Shown here piece by piece: positions 1 to 12,244 of a stretch of DNA of 64,000 nucleotides (position 1 is the stretch's first letter; each line of letters opens with the position of its first letter). The translations under genes were made by a program, and so were the position numbers. Origin of the DNA: Palaemon carinicauda (lineage: Eukaryota > Arthropoda > Malacostraca > Decapoda > Palaemonidae); assembly GCF_036898095.1 (NCBI RefSeq), contig NC_090725.1, positions 318,290,709-318,354,708 of the forward strand. The letters run 5' to 3'. Below the pieces are notes generated by a model. That model was not told the DNA's origin. It was given only the letters and a program-made list of their open reading frames with translations, and searched no databases.

Positions 1-269
1 AACTTGAATGCAACTTACAAGCATTTCATAACATTAAACGACAAGAATTACCATTCAACAATTGAATATTTAAGCAATATTTATCTATATGCCCTTTTAT
101 CAATTCATTTGCCATGCGTGTATTTAAAAAACATTGAAATATCCATCAACAACAACCTACAGTGCACATCAGTTGGCGCACTATAGGCACTACAATAGAT
201 CTTGGTACTTCAGCCATTCGCTGCACTCACTTTGGTAATTCTATACAATAGCTCCTTCCACTGTCATAG
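1..269. other. AT-rich sequence, nothing recognised
   Basis: No coding frame, RNA gene or repeat was recognised before the first SINE-like element. The short open frames look like chance. Confidence 0.4.
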
Positions 270-485
270 GTTAGAGTTCTCTTGCTTGAGGGTACACTCG
301 GGCACACTGTTCTATCCTCTTGTTTTGTTGAAGCTTTTATAGTTTATATCGGAATTATTGATTTTAATGTTGTTACTGTTCTTAAAATATTTTTTTCTCG
401 TTTCCTTTTCTCACTGGGCTATTTTCCCTTTTGGGGCCCCTGGGCTTATAGCATCCTGCTTTTCAAACTAGGGTTGCAGCTTAAC

Positions 486-533
<48 letters not shown>
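270..533 (+). repeat. SINE-like repeat with (AAT)n tail, copy 1
   Basis: This 220-bp non-coding body ends in an (AAT)n run (about 488-533). The same body occurs inverted at 26,690-26,975 and, shortened, at about 48,078-48,250. Shared landmarks are a block reading roughly 'ttctcttgcttgaggg' at the far end, a 'cactgggctattttcc' block, and 'cttatagcatcctgctttt' just before the tail. The simple trinucleotide tail is typical of non-autonomous elements mobilised by a LINE. I could not identify a tRNA promoter in it, so its class is inferred. Confidence 0.75.
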
Positions 534-538
<5 letters not shown>

Positions 539-1259
539 GGTGCTTTATCTAAAGCTGACTTTTTTTGAGGAGGAGCAGTATTTTTACTACTATTTGTTAA
601 CCTTAACAATCTTGGGGGACCAACAGTGGGAAACCGGGGTTTTTGCGTAGGGAATGAATTAAAGAATCCGTTTTTAAACATACGAATAATGGCACATGTA
701 GAATTAGCTATAAATAAGGCCACCAGCCAACCTAAAACCACCTAACCTAACCTAGTAGCCCTCTCCTTTATCATTTAAATAATAATTGAGACAAGAGTTT
801 GGGAGAAAATCTACAGAAATTGATGTCAAAGTAGATGGTGAAGGAGAAATCGCGCCAGAAGTTGAAGGTTCACACCCCTCCATGTCTTTCAAAAGACTGA
901 AAAATTAGCGGTGGAAATTGTGTGAAAAGTGTTGAAAAGTGTTAGATTCTTAGTAAAACTGTCACCTAAAAAGGTCACGTGATTCTAGTTTTGTTAAAAT
1001 GCTAAACCTGAGTAAAATGTCGATAATCATCTTTGGTTAAAAACTATGATGTTTGGGTGACGTCCTGCTACGTAGAATGCAGTCGATGATGTAATAATGA
1101 CAATCGGTAAATTTACAGTTTCATCCATTATGGGGAAACTGGAATAAAAATATATTTGTTGCATCAGAAATAGTGTAGTTCCAACGAATTTAACGTTTAT
1201 TTTGACCGCAAACCATCCGATTTAGAGATTTACTAAGTTGTTCTAGAATGCAGAAAGAC
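534..1259. other. Intergenic sequence with a fragment of the G/C-run repeat
   Basis: No gene was recognised. Positions about 610-640 ('gggaccaacagtgggaaa' then 'ccggggttt') resemble 1,280-1,313, and 'cacctaacctaacc' near 740 recurs near 1,490 and 1,655. These are pieces of the repeat that dominates 1,260-1,720. Confidence 0.4.
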
Positions 1260-1720
1260 CCTACTTCATCCCAACAATTATGGGGGACACCAGGTGGGAA
1301 CCGGGGTTTTGGGTGGGGGGGGGCGTCAAATGATATTTGCAATAAATGAATACCTATCCTTCCACCACCCCTCCCCCTATACCCCCTACCTAGCCCTACC
1401 GGGGGGGGGGGGGGGCTCCGCCTCCCCTGCGACCCCCCCCCCTTAAGGCCACATTGATTTTTAGGGCACTACTGAACCTAATAAACCCACCTAACCTAGC
1501 CTAGGGGCTCTGTACCCCTACCTAGGGGCCTTGTACCCCTACCTAGGCCTACGGGGGGGGGGGGGCTCCGGCCCCCCTGCGGACCCCCCCCCCCCCCCCC
1601 CCCCTTAAGGCCACAGTGAATTTCGGGACACTACCGAACCTAATACAACCACCTAACCTAGGGCCCTGTACCGCTAGCTAGGCCTACCCCTGCGAGGCCA
1701 CCCCCCCCTTACAGCCACTA
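1260..1720. repeat. Tandem G/C-homopolymer repeat
   Basis: A unit of about 150-170 bp is present twice (about 1,360-1,500 and 1,520-1,665), with a partial third copy to 1,720. Each unit has 'cctac' then a run of 12-15 G, 'ctccg', a run of 8-20 C, 'ttaaggccaca', and 'cacctaacctag'. The strand asymmetry within a unit (a G-run then a C-run) allows a large hairpin, and the G-runs could form quadruplexes. Homopolymer lengths may be assembly-sensitive. Confidence 0.7.
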
Positions 1721-1821
1721 CCTAACACATCCATCAAACCAAATCCAAAGTGATGGTACTGCTGCATACATCGTTATACTATCACCATTATAATATACTC
1801 TATAAATTAATGAAGCTTACC

Positions 1822-2169
1822 TTAAACTGTTGGTTCATCAACATGTGCTGCTGCTTTGAGAAAACGTGAAGCCGTTGGGAAGGTTCCTTCACATGCAGGA
1901 CAATTTTTATTTTGTAAAATTAAATTGTGTCTCTGGCACAAATCCACTAGGTTTTCAATATTCCCCGAATAACTTACAACAAATTCATTGCAAGTTAGGA
2001 AACAGTCAGGACAAGAAGATGGAATTTCAACTTCTTGTGCAACATGAGATGACGTGCTTACTATTGCCTCCATTTCTAAGAACGAAATGAAATGCATGGG
2101 AAAGAAGGTGGTGTATTGTCGCGCTGTTGTATTGTCGCGCTGTGATTGGCCAAACATGTATGACGTCAT
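1822..2169 (-). pseudogene. ISXO2/IS1016-like transposase N-terminal fragment or orphan exon
   Basis: This is a 115-codon open frame; a better start is the internal Met about residue 33. Its C-terminal half has the pattern seen at the N-terminus of ISXO2-like transposases: a leucine-rich helix ending in 'LCQRHNLI', then a CPxC zinc half-site ('NKNCPAC'). The second zinc half and the DDE core are absent. The stop codon lies immediately before a good splice-donor consensus (AAG|GTAAGC, minus strand, about 1,818-1,823), so this may be an exon of a larger or co-opted gene. It lies within the inverted-repeat unit 1,097-2,482. The family assignment rests on a short motif and is tentative. Confidence 0.35.
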
Positions 2170-2220
2170 AGTGGATAGGCGCTGTGATTGGCCAAACGTG
2201 TAAGACTTTATAGTGGACTA
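2100..2220. repeat. Short tandem duplication with 'gctgtgattggccaaac'
   Basis: The block 'gctgtgattggccaaac' followed by 'tgta.ga.' and 'catagtgga' or 'tatagtgga' occurs twice, about 45 bp apart (about 2,138 and 2,180). 'gcgctgtgattggcc' contains an inverted CCAAT box (ATTGG) in each copy. It sits just upstream of the minus-strand frame 1,822-2,169, so a promoter role is possible but unproven. Confidence 0.5.
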
Positions 2221-2482
2221 GTTTGTCTGCGGATTATAGTGGTTACAGGGCTCATTTAAGCAAATACAAGACACAGTCAACAATAACAACAGACTTAGAA
2301 AAAATCTGGGAGGAAGACATGAGTAGCGCGAGTTTGATCGTCAATATATAAAGAACTAGGCATTTGCGACAGATAATATTTTACAGAAATACTACAAAAG
2401 ACTTGCTTTACTCGGGAAATATATTATTATAATAGATTTCCCATAATGGATGAAACTGTAAATTTTCCTGACAATCTATATT

Positions 2483-4115
<1,633 letters not shown>

Positions 4116-4164
4116 TGTATATACACATATAAATACAAATACATATTTGCTTCTCCATGCTACT

Positions 4165-4255
4165 ACAAACCATCGTCCTTTACTGTAGGAGTAGAAATAC
4201 AGTGAAGGCTGGAATAAGGCAGTTAAAATCTTATTTGAGGTGTAAACATACAAGC
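4165..4255. repeat. DIRS-A left inverted terminal repeat
   Basis: It matches the reverse complement of 10,375-10,447 over about 80 bp. The outermost part ('actacaaaccatcgtccttt') is complemented at about 10,145-10,170. Confidence 0.8.
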
Positions 4256-4398
4256 CGATAGGAGTCCTCTAAGTAAATATATTGGTATGCCAGTGATCCA
4301 AGCACTTTGACTTCAGCTATTCGAGAGTGTAGTCACCTTCTCTATGCTCTGGAACTGTTTGGCAAAATAAGTATTTCCTTCATTTTTCTAATTCCAGT

Positions 4399-6290
4399 GT
4401 GTATGTTTGTATGATAAAGCCAATTGTACGGACATGCCCTCGGGTGCTGCCGAAGTCCTGCTACCCTTTTATGAGTAGTGTTGAGGTTGTTCGTGCCGGA
4501 GCATCTACTTGTAATGAATGTCGGGAGTGGTCACCATCTCAGTGGGTGAAGTTCAGCAGGAGGAAGAAGCCTAAAAGGGATCCTTGGCCTTCGGGGTCTT
4601 CCCCAAAATTAAAAGAAACCTTGACCTACTTCTTCTCCTGAGACTCTCCATTCTGACTCTTCTCTAATGGCTCCTTTGGGAGACCATTCGAGTAGGAATG
4701 ACAGCAAATTACCTCTCACAGAAAGCCAAAGCTCTATGCATACTGTGGTCAACGTTAGGCATTGAAGGATCACTGTCTGAGGACAACTCGAATCACTTCC
4801 TCAGAGCAAAGCGCCCAGAAGAAGAGCAGACATTAGGGTTCTCATCGACGTTAACATGGAAAACCGGTCTCCTCGTCTTACTGCTTCCTTGGCAAAGAAA
4901 ATGTCTCCTCGTTCTTTTGTTCCTCGTGAGCCTTCTAGCTCTTTGTGGCTTTCCTCGCAGATTGCAAGACAGCCTCATTGCATTTTGGCTATGTTTATGC
5001 TGAAGCATCTCATTTTAATGAATGTCGGGATTGGTCCCCATCCCAGTGGGTGAAGTTCGGCAGAATGAAGAAGAAGCCTAGAGGGAATCTTTTGCCTTAG
5101 GGTCTTTTTCACAGTCAAAGAAACCTAGGCCTACTTCTTCTTTTTCCGAGACTCTCCACTCCAACTGCTCTCTAGTGGCTTCTTCGGGAGACCAACCAAG
5201 TAAAACTGGCAGCAAATTAGCCCTTAGACATACCCAGGGAAAGGGAGCGTTGTCATCTCCCCTAGAGAGGCAACAACTCCTTCTCCTCAGGGCCAGTCTC
5301 TATTACAGAGAGCCAAAGCTCTCATTGAACATTGAAGGCTTGCCATTGGAGTACAACTTGAATCACTGAGGACAATTTGAATCACCTCTTTATAGTAAAG
5401 TGCCCAGTAGAGGAGCAGACATAGGGGGCTTTTGCAAGCATTAACAAGGAAGGTCCTGCTTCCTCGGTATTGAAAATATTTCCTCGTCGTTCTTCTGTCC
5501 ATTGCAAGTCTTCTAGCTCTTTGGGGCTTGCCTTGCAGGTTGCAAGACAACCTCCTTGTGATTTGTCATCCCCGGAGAATGATTGTTTACACTCCAAGTG
5601 TTTTCCTTCTCTGGGGTCTAGTTCTCCTATAAGTTGCCACAATTCCAGCTTGATGGCAACAATCTTCGCCCCCTGCCCATTAAGGAAGTCGTTTCACAAG
5701 ATGCTTCACCCGTTTATTGCAGGTGTCAGAATTGCTCTCCTTTTCATCGTCATATCTCGTCACGACCTCAAGGTAAGAGTTCCTCTTCATTTTTAAGTGT
5801 CACTATTTAGTCATGGGAAGGCTCATAGGTCATCACGTTGGAGCTCTTCTTCTAGTTGTTCATTGCGCAAGGCTCAGAAAACCTTGCAAGATGGTCGCAC
5901 TTCACCATTGTCCCTGTGATATCATTGCTTGTCGCCAACATAACATCGTCTCTTGTTGCCAACATGGCATCATCACTTGTCATCCACAAGACATTGTTGC
6001 TTGCTGTCAACACGACATTGATGCTCACCACCTTCACGATACTATCGCTCATCAGTCTCACGGCAGAGTCACATCACTCCTTTAAATGCTAGCTGTTCCT
6101 CACTCTCAAATAACAATTATTTTTTTTCTTTGCATTCTCGACACTCCCCACTTTCACCCTTGGGATATTGTCACTCATCGCCCTTGCTGCAAAATTGCGT
6201 CTCGCCTTTGCCCTCATGATATTGTTGCTCATCATCCCCGAGGAACAATCACATCTCGTCTTCGCCCTCATGATATCATTGTTCATTGAC
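4399..6290 (+). pseudogene. DIRS-A gag-like region (broken, internally duplicated)
   Basis: Fragments carry the cysteine motif CxECxxWxxxxW ('CNECREWSPSQW') followed by a basic RRKKPKR stretch. I recognise this as typical of crustacean DIRS first ORFs. The motif occurs twice, near 4,510 and near 5,010, because a segment of about 500-570 bp is tandemly duplicated (about 4,510-5,010 and 5,010-5,600). Between 5,900 and 6,290 a degenerate repeat of roughly 27-30 bp encodes recurring 'HDIVAHH'-like peptides in one frame. Stops and shifts break every frame. In DIRS elements this protein is thought to act like Gag, binding the RNA. Confidence 0.6.
5900..6290 (+). repeat. Degenerate short tandem repeats in gag
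   Basis: Recurring 'catgatat.gttgctcatc'-type words (for example near 5,920, 6,170, 6,210 and 6,270) at spacings of about 27-60 bp. They are too diverged to count exactly. Confidence 0.5.
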
Positions 6291-7570
6291 CAATCCAGAC
6301 AAGAAACAGATGCTGAAAAACATCATACTGACAGACACCAGGGAGGTAAAGTACGTGATGCATCAATCTGTGAACCAGTGGGCTAACTGGGTTCTTAAAC
6401 AAGAGGGATGCTGCAAAAGGAAGTTTTTCAGAAGTCATCTACGGGTCTTGCGTTTTCTTCGTTCAACTTTTTCTTGGGAAAAAAGACATCTGGAAGCTAG
6501 AGATCAGTCATCGATCTCCACCTTGAATGCATTAGTTCAACACACATCCTTCAATATGGGGACTCTGGCCACACTTATTGAGGTAGTAAGACCAGGAGAC
6601 TTCCTGGTGACATTGGATCTCAAGGAAACATACTTCCAGATTATGGTGCATCCAGCATCTCAGACGTACTTCAGGGTAGTGGTCAACAGGAAGGCTTAAC
6701 AGTTCAAGGTCCTTTGCTTCAGTTTGTCAACAGCCTTTCAGGTATTCACTAGGGTCTTAGGCCTTGTGTTGTTCTAGGCTCACACCAAGGGAAATAGGTT
6801 GTTTACTACCTCGACAACTGGCTAATAGCTACAGGCTCCAGGGAGAACCTTCTCACCCTTTGGGACAGGCTTCTCAATTTTTATCAGGACCTGGGGATCC
6901 CTATATATTGAGAAAAGTCAGTCATTATCCTATTCCAAAGGCTCGTCTACATAGGGCTGGAGATTGAAACTGTTCAGAGCCAAGTATTTCCATCGGAAGA
7001 AAGGATCTTTTGACTTTACCAACAGCTCAACTTTTTCTTAAGCATCCAAGTCTACTAACTAACACTTGGCAAAAGCTACTGACATCTCTCTTCTCTAGAA
7101 TGGTTAGTTTCAGGAGGAAGACTATGGTTGAGTTCACTTCAATGGTAATTGAAGTTGTCACGGTCTCAATACCTCTACGATCCCCAGTTTTTTGGTGTCC
7201 GTAAGAGCAAAAGTCAAAAAAGATCTACAGTGGTGGTTAGAGACCACAAACCTGAGGAAAGGAGTCCTGTTATCTGTCCCTCCTCCAGAGTTTCATTTGT
7301 TCACAGACACTTTAAAGGACCGTTGGGAAGACCATACAGACCATTAGATGGAATCAGGAGTGTGGTCAGACCAAGAACACCAAGACCAAATCAACATTCT
7401 AGTGCTAAGGGCAGCATGGCCAGCCCTACAGCACTTCTGCCCCATTTTCAAAGGCCACTCAGTAGTGTGATGAACAGCAACTCCTCCATGGTGACATACA
7501 TTTGCAAACAAGGAGGCACAATATCTCATCAATTGTACCTACTGACAGTCAGGGTCCCAGAGTAGGTGGA
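6290..7570 (+). pseudogene. DIRS-A reverse transcriptase / RNase H (broken)
   Basis: The piece at 6,286-6,699 contains 'GDFLVTLDLKETYFQIMVHP', RT motif A with the first catalytic aspartate. Frameshifted downstream pieces give the 'FxLSTAxQVFTRV' block (about 6,705-6,760). They also give a degenerate YxDD box, 'VVYYLDNWLIAT' (about 6,795-6,835), with the second aspartate of YLDD changed to asparagine, and then 'YIGLEIET'. RNase H follows ('FTDTLKDRW', 'GVWS', 'YICKQGGT' at about 7,300-7,530), with the aspartate residues partly lost. The order RT, RNase H, recombinase and the KQGGT motif are diagnostic of DIRS. At least five disruptions are visible. Confidence 0.8.
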
Positions 7571-9100
7571 AGAACACTCTATAGCCCTATTACAGCTAGA
7601 TTTATACCTGGGAAAAAGGATGTGATGTTGGACAAGCTGAGCTGGATGACGCAGACAGTTGGCTCAGAATGGTCTTTTTCCTCAGATAGTGAGGCAGATC
7701 CTGACTTTGTGGGATTTCCCAATAATAGACCTGTTTGCCACATACCTCAACAATAACCTTCCGATCTACTACATACCAGTTCTATACCCAGCAGTAGTCT
7801 TTGAAGACACATTCCAGCATCCACAGGACAGATTAAATACAAATCTTCTCTGTGTTCTGCCTTCTAAGAAGGGTACTAAACAAGGTCCTGGTAGCTCCAT
7901 TGTGGCCTCACATGGGGTAGTACTCAGACCTACTTCACTTGTTGACAGAGACAACAAAAGATTTCTTTCTGCCTCCCAACCACAAATTAGGGTTTACCAC
8001 GAGGCAGTGAAGTCTTTACATCTTCATGAGTGGAAGTTATCCAGCATCTCCACTCGCAGAAAGGCCTTTCTTGAGAGGCAGCACAACAGATGTCTGGATA
8101 CCTCTGCAAATTCTTACCTGCGGTCAATCAGGCCAAATGGGCCATCTTCTGTGGTTGGTGTCGTAGGAGGGGTATCCATCCTCTCGGAGCATCTGAACCT
8201 GTAATTGCTGACTTTTTACTGTACCTCTGAAATGAGAAACTCTGCTCTGTTTCTGGGGTGAAGGGATGTCACTCAGCTTTGAGCAAAGTCTTTAGACTTA
8301 ACGGAGTAGACATTTCTTCAGAGGAGGACCTCCCTACACTCATAAAGAACTTGAAGAAGTCTTACCCTCCACTTGAGGTGAGCCCACCCCTTTTGGAATG
8401 TAGTCAAGGTATTACATTCTCTTAAGATGGCGCTCTATGATCCCTTGAAACAGGTGTCTGATAGGGATGTGACACTAAAAACTGTTTCTACTCACTTTGG
8501 CCTTGGCCAAATGAGTTAGTGAACTTTATATGCTCTTCTTCAATATCATCCATTCAAGAGGATGGAGGGAAATCTCTCTCAGCTTCATCCCTGTGCTTGT
8601 CACTAAAACCCAAATACCATCTACTAGCCATCCAAGTCATTTATCATTTCAGACTGCACGTTCCTGAGAAGTAACTAAAGATCATGAACAGCTACTACTT
8701 TATCCTGTAAGGGTATTGAGAGTCTACGTCAAATGCACCAGATATGCTAGACCTCATCTGCAGTATCTTTTTGTTAGTACTAGTAGAAACAAAAAGGTCA
8801 CCAAGAAAAGCATCTACTTTTGGTTAGGGGAGGTAATTTCACGCTCCCTTTCATCTCCACCTGAAACTGCAGTACAAATAAAGGCTCACAACATTAGAGG
8901 TATCGGTATCTCTTTAGCCTTCTCACGGAGCTTCTCTGTGGTACAGGTTTTTCAGGTGGGAGTCTGGAAACATCAGATGACCTTCACTGACCATTTTAAT
9001 AACTTTAATAGAAATAATAGTTTTAATAATCTAAATAACCATAATAATTTTATTCCTGAGATGCTGAACATGGCCAGTGGCCACTAGCTGATAACACTGC
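7570..9100 (+). pseudogene. DIRS-A linker domain and tyrosine recombinase (broken)
   Basis: The frame 7,659-8,204 carries the DIRS linker block 'DFPIIDLFATYLNNNLPIYY' followed by 'HLHEWKLSSISTRRKAFLER', the start of the recombinase N-terminal SAM-like region. After stops, 'IADFLLYL' (about 8,195-8,220) and the catalytic part (8,716-9,087) follow. The latter includes 'VSTSRNKKVTKKSIYFWL' and 'IKAHNIRGIGISLAF', the H-x-x-R box. The terminal catalytic tyrosine segment is replaced by 'MTFTDHFNNFN', so the enzyme would be dead. Tyrosine recombinase integrates the circular DIRS cDNA without making target duplications. Confidence 0.8.
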
Positions 9101-9720
9101 ATATCATCAGGCAGCGATTTAACCTTCAGGAATGAACTGTGACCCATATAATTTTTTATCACCACCCTGCGGGATGTGACCCACAAGTCAATGAAAACCT
9201 TTACTCTTGGACTTATTGCAACTGCTCAGGAAATGGTTTAGCTACCTCAGCTCCATTACAAGACAAGTTACTTTCATCTCAACCTAAAACTGAAGTACGA
9301 ATAAAGGCTCACTACATCAGAGGTGTCGGTACCTCTTTAGCCTTCTCATGCAGCTTCACTGTGGTACATGTTTTTCAAGAGGCAGTCTGGAAATATCAGA
9401 TGACCTTCACTGACCATTTTAATAACTTCAATAGAAATAATAGTTTTAATAATCTAAATAACAATGATAATTTTAGTCCTGATGATGAACATAGCCAGTA
9501 GCCACCAGCTGATAATGCTGCGTATCATCAGGCAGCAATTCAACCTTCAGGAATGAACTGTGACCCATACCTTTTTTTGTCATATTCCCGCAGGATGTGA
9601 CCCACAGGTCAATGAAAATATTTACTGTCGGACCTGTTATAGCTGCTTAGGAAATGTTTTAGCTACCTCAACTCCATTACAGGACAAGTAGCTTCAGGTC
9701 AAAGGTGGAGATTAAGAGTA
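8850..9720 (+). repeat. ~420-bp tandem duplication of the recombinase C-terminus
   Basis: The segment starting 'tcatctccacctgaaactgc' at 8,851 recurs as 'tcatctcaacctaaaactga' at about 9,274. The tail 'aatgaactgtgacccata' recurs about 420 bp apart (about 9,131 and 9,551), giving about 2.1-2.3 copies. The second copy again encodes the H-x-x-R box ('KAHYIRGVGTSLAF') and the same Asn/Phe-rich end. Confidence 0.85.
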
Positions 9721-10139
9721 AGCCTGTGTTTTAAGTAATGAAAGCCTGTGTTTTAAGTAATGAATGACTGGCCTTTCATCTTTTTCTTTCAATATTCCCC
9801 TCTTTTGGTGTACAGCATCAGAATCCTTGTCAGCCGGAATCGTCCTAAAGTGGAGGTAAGATCACCTAGCTCCTAGCTACCTTTTGATTGTCATAAGGGA
9901 GTCTTTTCACATCACTCCTTTAGAGCAGTGTGTCATATCCATGCAAATCAACTAATCCATATCATAGCCTTATCATCATGTCTATCAGGATACAGCACAG
10001 ATGTATTCCAGTCCTTTTTAAAAAGTTGGTTCACGAGATGTAAGGAAACAGGATTCTTCAGCCTAACGGTAAGAATCTTTAGCTCCCGGGTAAAGTTCCA
10101 GCCAGTTAGAAGGTAGCTTCCCCCCTCCTAAGGATAAGT

Positions 10140-10250
10140 CTCCTATAGTAAAGGATGATGGTTTGTATTATCTTGTAGTTACAAATGTCAAATTTCAAAA
10201 TAATTTGTACTTTTCCTAACTAAAGGCTACAATACTGAGTCCTTTACTCA
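10140..10250 (+). repeat. DIRS-A internal complementary region
   Basis: 'ctcctatagtaaaggatgat' and 'ggtttgta' at about 10,141-10,170 are the reverse complement of the element's left tip at 4,165-4,190. The sequence that follows (to about 10,250) would match the missing right tip. This arrangement is the hallmark DIRS junction template. Confidence 0.7.
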
Positions 10251-10374
10251 AACTAGCCAGCCATCATCAATTCCAAAGGAAGTTCCGGCTGCAGTCAAAA
10301 TGCTTGTGACCACTGGCGATCAAACATATGCATGCCAGCCTCCTACTGACTAGTCACTGAACTACCGGCAGGTA

Positions 10375-10450
10375 TGTTTACACATCAATAAAATTTTAAC
10401 TACCATGCTTCAGCTTTCACTGTATTTCTACTCCTATAGTAAAGGACTTT
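10375..10450. repeat. DIRS-A right inverted terminal repeat (truncated)
   Basis: 'tttcactgtatttctactcc' and neighbouring blocks are the inverse of 4,172-4,255. Homology stops at about 10,447 and LINE-derived sequence begins on the minus strand. Confidence 0.75.
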
Positions 10451-11957
10451 AAGTATTATTTTAAAATTTGCCATTAATTTTAACATTCGGGAAGCATTGT
10501 AAATGTTGTAGTGGCTGTGCAATGCATGCATGTGGTGTTGAAGCCAGTGCCTCCCTTCCTTTAACATCTCAGCCCTCACACCATTCATACCAGGTGCTTT
10601 TTCTGGCTCTCGTTTCATTTAGTGGACTCTTCAATTTCTCTCTTGTAATCTTTCTCCAATTCTCAGCTCTCATCCCTGGCACCTCAACACCTGTAACAGC
10701 AAGTATATCTGCCTTCCTATTATACTCAAGATTCAACAATCATTCAAAATATTCAGCGAACCTTTTCCTTGCCTCATTTCCTTCAACAACCTTCCATTTT
10801 CATCTTTCACTGTCTCTTCATTTCTCGATCCACCCTTCCTTACTCTCTCTACTTCTTTCCAAAACATATTCTCTCCACATGAACGATCCAATCCCTTACT
10901 CTACTTCAAGTCAGCCACCCTCTTTGCCTCTGCTACCTTACATTTTACTTACACATTTTTCTCTCTATATCTTTCATACTTCTCTACACTATTACTCTAC
11001 AGCCATTCTAGATCACCAGTTTATCTCTTTCTTTTACCCTATCATATACTGCTTCCAATTTTTCTTGATATTCACTTTTCACCTCTAGTTTTTCAACTCT
11101 TCACCCTTAACTACCTCCCCCACTCCTTTGCTACAACTAATTTTCCTTCAACCAAAAAATTACCAGACATTCCGTTATCCATACACATGCACATCTTTCA
11201 ATCTTCATGTTATCAGGACATAATCCATTAATGCCCTTTCTACCACTTTTTCATTTGCCACTCTTACCCATGTATAATTGTTATTACTGTATCTTTCTTT
11301 TTGAAAAAAGAAAAAAATACAATTTATCAGCAGCCTTTGTTTGCAACACATATCTATCAGTCTTTCATTACTCTCATTTTCACTTGTTGTGCCATGCTTC
11401 CCAATGACGCCTACCTCTCCAGCACCCACTCTGGCATTTAAGTAACAAATCACAACTACATAATTCATTCTACCCAGTCCTTCTACACACCTAGGTAATT
11501 CATCAGAGAATTCATTCCGCTCTTTTTCACTTTTCTCACAACCTGCCCCATATGCCCTAACAAAAGCTCAACATTCCTTACCCAATCTTACCTTTATCCA
11601 CATTAGCCTGTATGATACCTCCTACCCTTCCACTACTTTACATGGCATCCATTAATCCAGCAATAAAACCACACCCTCTCTTGCCCTTCCTCTTTTAATC
11701 ACACACTCTCTACCTGTAACTTCACCAAACATCAATTCACCCTTCCCTTTTATTTTTGCCTCACACAAAGCCAATACGTCCATCCTAATATTCCGAAACA
11801 TACTATCAATATCACATCTTTTACTCTTAATTGTACTACTGTACATACACATACATTCAGACACCCAAAAATTAGACTGTGAAGAGCAGTCACTCTCCCC
11901 CAAGCTCCTCTTCTTTGATACCTCACAGGAAGTAACTATACAGGAGAGGGGTTCCAA
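10450..11957 (-). pseudogene. Non-LTR retrotransposon (LINE) remnant, endonuclease + start of RT
   Basis: Read on the minus strand from 11,957, the first piece gives 'MDVLALCEAKIKGKGELMFG', an APE-type endonuclease N-terminus. The piece at 11,468-11,205 gives 'YLNARVGAGEVGVIGKHG' and 'RALMDYVLIT', the later endonuclease motifs with the conserved GxLNARVG and MDYVL blocks. The piece near 10,618 gives 'EKAPGMNGVRAEMLKEG', the first conserved block of LINE RT ('GKAPGxDGxxAEML'). The frame then runs into the DIRS-A right end, so the 3' half of the LINE is missing. Stops and small indels are frequent. The motifs resemble the family whose 3' end lies at 59,270-59,960. Confidence 0.75.
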
Positions 11958-12149
11958 GTCCTCTCATCCCACCCCTTTATGACACGCAGAGATATATTGG
12001 CACTATTCTGCGGTCACAGGGGCATAACACATTGCAATGCTCACAAATTACATAATTTGTATGCAAGTTTCACAATATACTCATCTACTAATTTATCTTC
12101 ATTATAAAATATTTATCCTTTAATCTGATATTTTCTTCCGTATCCATAA

Positions 12150-12150
<1 letters not shown>
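11958..12150. other. LINE 5' flank, AT-rich
   Basis: Probably the LINE 5' untranslated end followed by unremarkable AT-rich sequence. Nothing further recognised. Confidence 0.4.

Positions 12151-12241
<91 letters not shown>
12151..12241. repeat. (TA)n microsatellite abutting DIRS-B1
   Basis: A pure (TA)n tract of about 90 bp. The first non-TA bases after it are the terminal sequence of DIRS-B1. Confidence 0.98.

Positions 12242-12244
<3 letters not shown>

Larger units (their letters stand above)
1097..2482. repeat. 1.4 kb unit bounded by ~55-60 bp inverted repeats
   Basis: The left arm (about 1,097-1,160) and the reverse complement of the right arm (about 2,415-2,482) share 'atttacagtttcatccatta' and further matching bases on both sides. 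The interior contains the ISXO2-like fragment on the minus strand and the G/C-run repeat. A DNA transposon is the simplest reading, and the IS1016/Merlin group is suggested by the internal fragment. I did not find a convincing target duplication, so the element boundaries are uncertain. Confidence 0.5.
4165..10450 (+). mobile_element. DIRS-A: decayed DIRS-type tyrosine-recombinase retrotransposon
   Basis: The element runs on the plus strand: inverted terminal repeat, gag-like region, reverse transcriptase/RNase H, linker domain, tyrosine recombinase, internal complementary region, inverted terminal repeat. The left end (about 4,165-4,255) and the reverse complement of about 10,375-10,447 share 'aggagtagaaatacagtgaa' and flanking blocks. 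A third, inverted copy of the extreme left tip lies at about 10,140-10,175, which is the position DIRS elements use for the complementary region that templates circle formation. All coding parts carry stops and frameshifts, so the copy is dead. The right tip looks truncated by roughly 40 bp against a LINE remnant. Confidence 0.88.

Noticed and set aside
735..765. Telomere-like CCTAA repeats
   Set aside because: Only two to three units inside a dispersed repeat; arthropod telomeric DNA would be long arrays.
10468..11088. 206-codon plus-strand frame
   Set aside because: Antisense of the LINE remnant. The minus strand carries recognisable endonuclease/RT motifs.
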